From contig JAIQFP010000027.1 of the NCBI GenBank assembly GCA_020073165.1, forward strand, positions 1-56,084: DNA of 56,084 bases, written 5' to 3'. This stretch comes from Terriglobia bacterium (GTDB lineage: Bacteria; Acidobacteriota; Terriglobia; Terriglobales; Acidobacteriaceae). This document shows positions 51,744 to 56,084 of this stretch, one piece after another (the first letter of the stretch is position 1; each line of letters opens with the position of its first letter). A program made the translations under genes and the position numbers. The notes beneath the pieces were generated by a model that worked only from the letters and a program-made list of their open reading frames with translations, ran no database searches and was not told the origin of the DNA.

Positions 51744-53189
51744 ATGCGCTCGTCCCTTGCCGCGGTTCTCGTCTTTCTGTTCGCAACCACTCTGGCCATT
51801 TCTCAAAACCAGCCGCAGAATACGCAAGCCGCGGCCGCTGCCATTGAGAAGGCGTATTCGCCGCAATTGCTGCGGGAGTTGGCGTCGCTGCGTGATGCGG
51901 CGCTCGCGGACGACTACGCCTATCGGCAGGTAGCGCACTTGACTGAGAACATCGGGCCACGCCCGCCGGGGTCTCCGCAGGCGGAGGTGGCAGTGAACTA
52001 TGTGGCCGACGAACTGCGCAAGCTGGGACTGGAGGTGCGGCTGGAAGAGGTGAAAGTCCGGCGCTGGGAGCGTGGCTTGGAGACGGCTGAACTGGTGGAG
52101 TATCCCGGGCAAGCGCCCGGAACCACCCAGAAGATCGTGCTCACGGCGTTGGGACGCAACACGCCGACTTCAGCCGCGGGACTCACCGCAGAGGTCGTCG
52201 TGGTCAATAGTTTCGATGAGTTGAAGGCGCTGGGCCGCCAGAAAGTGGCGGGAAGAATCGTGCTGTTCAATGTCCCGTTCGACAAGCAGAAAGCGGCCGC
52301 TGGTTCTTGGGGAGAGGCCTACGGAGAAGCCGTGGCGTATCGCGGGGACGGGGCGAAAGCAGCTGCGGGTCTGGGCGCAATCGCTTCCCTGGTGCGTTCC
52401 GTGGGCGGTGCAGATTATCGCATCCCGCATACCGGCTGGAACGACGACGCCGACATTCCGGCAGGAGCTGTGACCAGCGAGGACGCGGAGTTGATTGCCC
52501 ATCTCGCCGCCCAGGGCCGAGTGCGCATGCACCTGGTGCTGACCTCGCAGAATGGGCCGGAGGTGACCAGCTACAACGTGGTGGGAGACCTGAAAGGCTC
52601 GGAGCATCCCGAGCAGGTCGTCGTGGTCTCCGGACACCTCGATTCCTGGGACCTGGGAACGGGCGCTATCGATGACGCGGCAGGCGTGGCCGTCGCCATG
52701 GAAACGGCGCAACTGCTGAAGCAGTTGCATCTGCATCCGAAACGCACCATCCGGGTGATTGCCTGGATGGACGAGGAAAACGGCGGGCGCGGACACGACG
52801 CCTATGCCAAGGCCCACGAAGCCGACATCGTCAACCACGTGGCCGCACTCGAGAGTGACCTGGGCGCGGGGCACCCCCTGGGATTCTGGGCCAAGATCAC
52901 TCCCGATGCTCTGCCTCTGCTGCAGCCGGTGCAGGACATCCTGCGGACGCAGGGAGCCAATCTGATCAAACTGGTGAACGAGAGCCCGGGCGCTGACATT
53001 GCGCCGCTGGCGAAAGCGGGCGTGCCCGCCTTCGGCGTCCTGCAGGATGGGCGCACATACTTTAACTACCACCACACCGCTGCCGACACGCTGGATAAGA
53101 TCGTACCGCAGGAGCTGCGCGAAAACGGAGCGGCGCTGGCGGTGATGGGATATGTCTTGGCAAGTATGACGGACCCTCTGCCGCGCTAG
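51744..53189 (+). CDS. Secreted M28-family zinc aminopeptidase
   Basis: The 481-residue protein has a signal peptide (MRSSLAAVLVFLFATTLAIS), a PA-like inserted region and the M28 catalytic domain with the co-catalytic zinc ligands: VVSGHLDSWDLGTGAIDDAAG (H, D), AWMDEENGGRGHDAY (E) and HHTAADT (H). It should remove N-terminal residues from peptides outside the cytoplasm. I choose the ATG at 51744; upstream ATGs at 51723 and 51669 would put repeat-coded residues before the signal peptide. Confidence 0.9.
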   Translation: MRSSLAAVLVFLFATTLAISQNQPQNTQAAAAAIEKAYSPQLLRELASLRDAALADDYAYRQVAHLTENIGPRPPGSPQAEVAVNYVADELRKLGLEVRLEEVKVRRWERGLETAELVEYPGQAPGTTQKIVLTALGRNTPTSAAGLTAEVVVVNSFDELKALGRQKVAGRIVLFNVPFDKQKAAAGSWGEAYGEAVAYRGDGAKAAAGLGAIASLVRSVGGADYRIPHTGWNDDADIPAGAVTSEDAELIAHLAAQGRVRMHLVLTSQNGPEVTSYNVVGDLKGSEHPEQVVVVSGHLDSWDLGTGAIDDAAGVAVAMETAQLLKQLHLHPKRTIRVIAWMDEENGGRGHDAYAKAHEADIVNHVAALESDLGAGHPLGFWAKITPDALPLLQPVQDILRTQGANLIKLVNESPGADIAPLAKAGVPAFGVLQDGRTYFNYHHTAADTLDKIVPQELRENGAALAVMGYVLASMTDPLPR

Positions 53190-53255
53190 GCAAATGCGGT
53201 TCCCTTTTTGGGCGAGCAACTGGGAATTTTGCAAGCCCTGAGCCGTTTGGAGCAG

Positions 53256-53285
53256 TTGACGCATCTCAATTTGAGCGCATATCAT
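53256..53285 (+). promoter_or_regulatory. Strong predicted promoter of the DksA-like gene
   Basis: TTGACG (53256-53261) and TATCAT (53280-53285) are 18 bp apart. The spacer contains the perfect palindrome CTCAATTTGAG (53265-53275), possibly an operator. Confidence 0.65.
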
Positions 53286-53320
53286 TCGTGTTTGACCCAC
53301 AACACGAGGAACCAAAGGGA

Positions 53321-53338
53321 CGCGGCCTTCGGGCCGCG
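53321..53338 (+). promoter_or_regulatory. UUCG-capped hairpin in the dksA-like 5' leader
   Basis: CGCGGCC-TTCG-GGCCGCG is a 7-bp perfect stem with the stable UUCG loop, 11 bases before the ATG and between the AAAGGGA ribosome-binding-site-like motif and the start codon. Confidence 0.6.
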
Positions 53339-53349
53339 AAGTTATTCGC

Positions 53350-53718
53350 ATGGAAAAGAAGAAGCTGGAACAATTCAAGAAAAGACTGGAGACGCGGCAG
53401 GTCGAACTGCGGCGCATGGTCTCACGGACCGAGCAGGACGGCCGCACCGCCGACGACGAAGCCACCCAGGACATCGCCGATCGCGCCGCCAGCTCCTACA
53501 ACAAGGAATTTCTCTTTCACCAGAGCAACACCGACCGCCAGCTCCTGAACATGGTGGAGACCGCGCTGGACCGCATCCGTGTTGGCACTTTTGGAGAATG
53601 CATTTCCTGCGGTAAAGAGATCAACCCCAAGCGCCTGGAGGCCGTGCCGTGGACCCGCCATTGCATCGAATGCCAGGAGAAGCTGGAGCAGGGCTTGCTG
53701 GAAGAGACCCAGAAGTAA
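53350..53718 (+). CDS. TraR/DksA-family transcription regulator
   Basis: The 122-residue protein has a coiled-coil with the tip motif DIADRA (D41, D44, A46), matching the DksA D-x2-D-x-A tip that reaches the RNA polymerase secondary channel, and a zinc finger C-I-S-C-x17-C-I-E-C. It is shorter than E. coli DksA but keeps both functional parts, so a (p)ppGpp-linked role at RNA polymerase is likely. It has its own promoter and terminator, so it is a single-gene unit. Confidence 0.9.
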   Translation: MEKKKLEQFKKRLETRQVELRRMVSRTEQDGRTADDEATQDIADRAASSYNKEFLFHQSNTDRQLLNMVETALDRIRVGTFGECISCGKEINPKRLEAVPWTRHCIECQEKLEQGLLEETQK

Positions 53719-53741
53719 GGGCATGGAAGTGTTGCGTACCA

Positions 53742-53772
53742 GCCGCCGGGGAAACCGGCGGCGTTTGTGTTT
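53742..53772 (+). terminator. Terminator after the DksA-like gene
   Basis: GCCGCCGG-GGAAA-CCGGCGGC (53742-53762), then GTTTGTGTTT, a weak T-tract. Confidence 0.6.
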
Positions 53773-53844
53773 CTGGAGCGACGAACAAACTGCGGCGCGC
53801 TGTTTTGTCTGCCTAAGACATCGAACGCTCGGAAGGAGGGGGGC

Positions 53845-55026
53845 ATGAGCAAGGTTCGGGTGCTGGTTGGTACTCGCAAAGGCGCATTCATTCTTACCTC
53901 AGACGGCAAGCGCGAAAAGTGGGACATTAGCGGCCCTCACTTCGCGGGCTGGGAGATGTATCACCTCAAGGGATCGCCCGCCGACCCCAATCGCATCTAT
54001 GCCTCACAAACGAGCGGCTGGTTCGGCCAAATCATCCAGCGCTCCGACGACGGTGGCAAAACCTGGGTCCAGCCGGGAACACCGCCCGGAGAGAAGCCTG
54101 CCCCGGGTCCTCCGAAGGCTGCAAGCAACAAGTTCGTCTACGACGTGTCCCCTGAAACCGGCAAGCCGCTCACCACACACCAGTTTTACGACGGTACCCA
54201 GCACCCCTGGGAGTTCAAGCGCGTCTGGCATCTGGAGCCGTCCCTCACCGATCCCAACACGGTGTACGCCGGCGTGGAAGACGCCGCCATCTTCCGCTCC
54301 ACGGACGGCGGCGAGAACTGGAAGGAACTCCCTGGCCTGCGCGGCCACGGCACCGGCCCCAAGTGGCAGCCGGGCGCCGGCGGCATGTGCCTGCACACCA
54401 TTATTCTCGATCCCAGCAATCCGCAGCGGATGTGGATCGCCATCTCCGCCGCGGGCGCCTTCCGCACCGACGACGGCGGCAAGTCCTGGAAGCCCATCAA
54501 CCGCGGTCTGCGCTCCCAATACATTCCCGACCCCAACGCCGAGATCGGCCACTGCGTGCACCACGTCGCTATGAACCCGAAGCGTCCTGGCGTGCTCTTC
54601 ATGCAAAAGCACTGGGACGTGATGCGCTCCGACGACGCCGGCGACAACTGGAAAGAAGTCAGCGGCAACCTGCCCACCGACTTCGGGTTCGTGATTGACG
54701 TGCACGCGCACGAGCCGGAGACGATTTACGTAGTCCCCATCAAGAGCGATTCCGAGCACTACGTGCACGAGGGCAAACTGCGCGTCTTCCGCAGCCGCAG
54801 CGGCGGCAACGAGTGGGAAGCGCTCACCAAAGGTCTCCCGCAAAAAGATTGCTACGTAAATGTCCTGCGCGACGCCATGGCCGTGGATTCTTTGGACAAG
54901 TGCGGAATTTATTTCGGGACGACCGGCGGCCAGGTGTACTGCTCGGCCGATGCGGGCGATAGCTGGAACCCGATTGTGCGGGATCTGCCGGCGGTGCTTT
55001 CAGTCGAGGTGCAGACGCTGGCATGA
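53845..55026 (+). CDS. BNR/Asp-box beta-propeller protein (exo-sialidase/VPS10-like)
   Basis: The 393-residue protein has repeated Asp-box units S-x-D-x-G-x-x-W: [36 protein letters not shown] and CSADAGDSW. It is a beta-propeller. No sialidase catalytic residues (Arg triad) are evident, and no signal peptide is seen, so it is probably cytoplasmic and non-hydrolytic. GGAAGGAGGGGGGC precedes the ATG at 53845. It overlaps the following MoaD-like gene by 4 bp (ATGA), so they are translationally coupled. Confidence 0.85.
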   Translation: MSKVRVLVGTRKGAFILTSDGKREKWDISGPHFAGWEMYHLKGSPADPNRIYASQTSGWFGQIIQRSDDGGKTWVQPGTPPGEKPAPGPPKAASNKFVYDVSPETGKPLTTHQFYDGTQHPWEFKRVWHLEPSLTDPNTVYAGVEDAAIFRSTDGGENWKELPGLRGHGTGPKWQPGAGGMCLHTIILDPSNPQRMWIAISAAGAFRTDDGGKSWKPINRGLRSQYIPDPNAEIGHCVHHVAMNPKRPGVLFMQKHWDVMRSDDAGDNWKEVSGNLPTDFGFVIDVHAHEPETIYVVPIKSDSEHYVHEGKLRVFRSRSGGNEWEALTKGLPQKDCYVNVLRDAMAVDSLDKCGIYFGTTGGQVYCSADAGDSWNPIVRDLPAVLSVEVQTLA

Positions 55027-55319
55027 TTCGCGTCATACTTCCACAGCATCTGCGCAACCTGGCGCATGTCGACGCCGAGGTGACGCTCGACGTCGAGGCC
55101 CCGGTTACGCAGCGCTCGGTTTTGGACGCCCTCGAGGCCCGCTATCCCATGCTGCGCGGCGCCATCCGCGACCACGACACCCTCGAGCGCCGTCCCTTCC
55201 TGCGCTTCTTCGCCTGCGAGGAGGACCTCTCCCACGAGCCGCCCGACGCCCCCCTGCCCGATGCGGTCGCCTCCGGGAAGGAACCGTTTCTCGTCATCGG
55301 GGCCATCGCCGGCGGGTAG
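55023..55319 (+). CDS. MoaD/ThiS-family ubiquitin-like protein
   Basis: The 98-residue protein has the beta-grasp pattern ([27 protein letters not shown]) and ends in GAIAGG, the C-terminal Gly-Gly needed for adenylation and thiocarboxylation or conjugation. Typical partners (moeB, moaE, thiF) are not nearby. It is translationally coupled to the BNR-propeller gene, so the two probably act together. Confidence 0.85.
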   Translation: MIRVILPQHLRNLAHVDAEVTLDVEAPVTQRSVLDALEARYPMLRGAIRDHDTLERRPFLRFFACEEDLSHEPPDAPLPDAVASGKEPFLVIGAIAGG

Positions 55320-55353
55320 TTGGCAACTCTTGCAGCAGACTAGGGAGATGGCT

Positions 55354-55740
55354 ATGAAGAAAAGCACTCCAGCCAGAGACATCGACGCCTACCTCGCCAC
55401 CGTCCCGGCCGTTCCCCGGGCCACGCTCGAAAAGCTGCGCCGAACCATCCAGGCCGCCGCCCCCAAAGCCACGGAGAAAATCAGCTACCAGATCCCAACC
55501 TTCGACTACCTGGGATCGCTGGTAGCCCTCGCCGCCTTCAAGAACCACTGCAGTCTCTTCCCCATGAGCATGGCCGTCATCGCCGCGCATCAGCGCGAGC
55601 TCGAACCCTACGAGACATCCAAGGGAACCATCCGCTTCCCGCTCGATAAGCCGCTCCCCGCTGGGCTGATAAAGAAGATGGTCAAGGCGCGGATCAAAGA
55701 GAACGAGGCCCGCGCCCGCCAACGCCAACTCAGGAAGTGA
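55354..55740 (+). CDS. DUF1801/YdhG-like protein
   Basis: The 128-residue protein has the DUF1801 core: TEKISYQIPTFDYLGSLVALAAFKNHCSLFP and KGTIRFPLDKPLPAGLIKKMVKARIKENEAR. Relatives include a putative iron chaperone fold, but the function is not settled. I use the ATG at 55354 (GGGAG 6 bases upstream); an ATG 6 bp earlier is also possible. Confidence 0.85.
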   Translation: MKKSTPARDIDAYLATVPAVPRATLEKLRRTIQAAAPKATEKISYQIPTFDYLGSLVALAAFKNHCSLFPMSMAVIAAHQRELEPYETSKGTIRFPLDKPLPAGLIKKMVKARIKENEARARQRQLRK

Positions 55741-55772
55741 CCGGCCGTGTGCGCCTTCCAGCTTTGAGCTAA

Positions 55773-55878
55773 CTGAGGGCTGACGGCTGAAGACTGACGA
55801 CTGGTTTCCCTGCGTCATCCCGAAGCCCCGCGCTTTCTCCAGCGGGGCGAGAGCCTGCCCTGAGCGAAGTCGAAGGGG
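55773..55878. repeat. Composite repeat: R1, inverted R2 and R3
   Basis: R1 heptamers at 55773-55804 (CTGAGGGCTGACGGCTGAAG...), R2 inverted at 55811-55853 (GTCATCCCGAAGCCCCGCGC...) and R3 at 55854-55878 (CCTGAGCGAAGTCGAAGGGG). All three also occur elsewhere in the window (R1 and R2 at 1077-1230, R3 inside mnmG). Confidence 0.7.
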
Positions 55879-55902
55879 ATCCGGCGTGCTGAACGGCCGG
55901 GG

Positions 55903-55943
55903 ACATCCCTGACATTTTAGACTGGGCACATCCCTGACATTTT
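55903..55943. repeat. Two direct repeats, possible insertion-element end
   Basis: ACATCCCTGACATTTT occurs at 55903-55918 and 55928-55943, 25 bp apart. Such repeats commonly lie at the ends of insertion elements, and an open frame follows, but the element cannot be identified from 140 bases. Confidence 0.45.
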
Positions 55944-56013
55944 TTCCTCCACTTCGGTAAGGGGATGGGGTGCAGGGGAAGGGGAGCTTTTTCCCCCTTC
56001 CCCTGCCTCATCC

Positions 56014-56084
56014 ATGGAAAAGCTGCCTTGTTTCGGCAAAGGCGTAATGCGCCGGTGCCAGCTGTCGAACTGGGCCAGAGGGAT
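56014..56084 (+). CDS. Possible partial gene at the right edge
   Basis: An open frame of 23 codons (MEKLPCFGKGVMRRCQLSNW...) continues beyond the window. Following the direct repeats, it could be the beginning of a transposase, but there is too little to identify it. Confidence 0.25.
   Translation, partial: MEKLPCFGKGVMRRCQLSNWARG

Overview
The window reads as one stretch of chromosome from a GC-rich, diderm (LPS-making) soil bacterium. The gene families, the abundance of small secreted proteins, a TolB/TPR-type Ser/Thr kinase and the style of the short palindromic repeats fit Acidobacteriota (Terriglobia-like) best. This is a judgement from recognised families, not from a search. Most of the window is housekeeping. 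I see no tRNA, rRNA, CRISPR array, prophage or complete transposon.

Layout. 1-320: the 5' end of an IS110-type transposase (running off the left edge) and its noncoding flank. 320-6712 (all minus): a lipoprotein gene, then the tilS-hpt-ftsH cluster with a Rho-independent terminator after ftsH, an SRPBCC protein and a PEP mutase/isocitrate lyase-family protein. 6926-9307 (minus): a hotdog thioesterase, a Sel1-repeat protein and a CADD/PqqC-like putative pABA/folate protein. 9434-16334 (plus): mnmG, a class V aminotransferase, an M13 peptidase, ogt and a periplasmic thioredoxin-fold protein. 16366-22869 (minus): a WG-repeat protein, gltX, an APC permease fused to a soluble USP-like tail, and an RDD membrane protein. 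23011-26431 (plus): lptD and larE. 26470-36976: an AMIN-domain protein, a PilZ protein, trpG/pabA (plus), a small secreted protein and a giant 2461-residue protein kinase built from four tandem TolB/TPR modules plus a fifth divergent one. 37229-47350: secreted and membrane proteins, trpE, an MBL hydrolase, glutamate dehydrogenase, pgsA and amrA. 47560-55740 (plus): an aroD-aroE fusion, small secreted proteins, a DUF1330 protein, an isolated GvpL/F protein, an M28 peptidase, a DksA-like regulator, a BNR-repeat protein coupled to a MoaD/ThiS-like protein, and a DUF1801 protein. The right edge holds repeats and possibly the start of another mobile element.

Connections. aroDE, trpE, trpG and the CADD-like protein all sit on the chorismate/tryptophan/folate side of metabolism but are scattered, not in one operon. 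tilS and mnmG are both tRNA-modification genes, and both carry short repeat-derived insertions inside their reading frames.

The most unusual features are: the kinase with a fourfold internal duplication and an apparent CTG start; repeat elements translated inside tilS and mnmG; a pair of 26-bp inverted sites identical outside a 6-bp spacer, flanking a small membrane-protein gene; a hypoxanthine phosphoribosyltransferase whose PRPP loop lacks the usual aspartates; and an orphan terminator marking an unannotated transcript upstream of the M28 peptidase gene.
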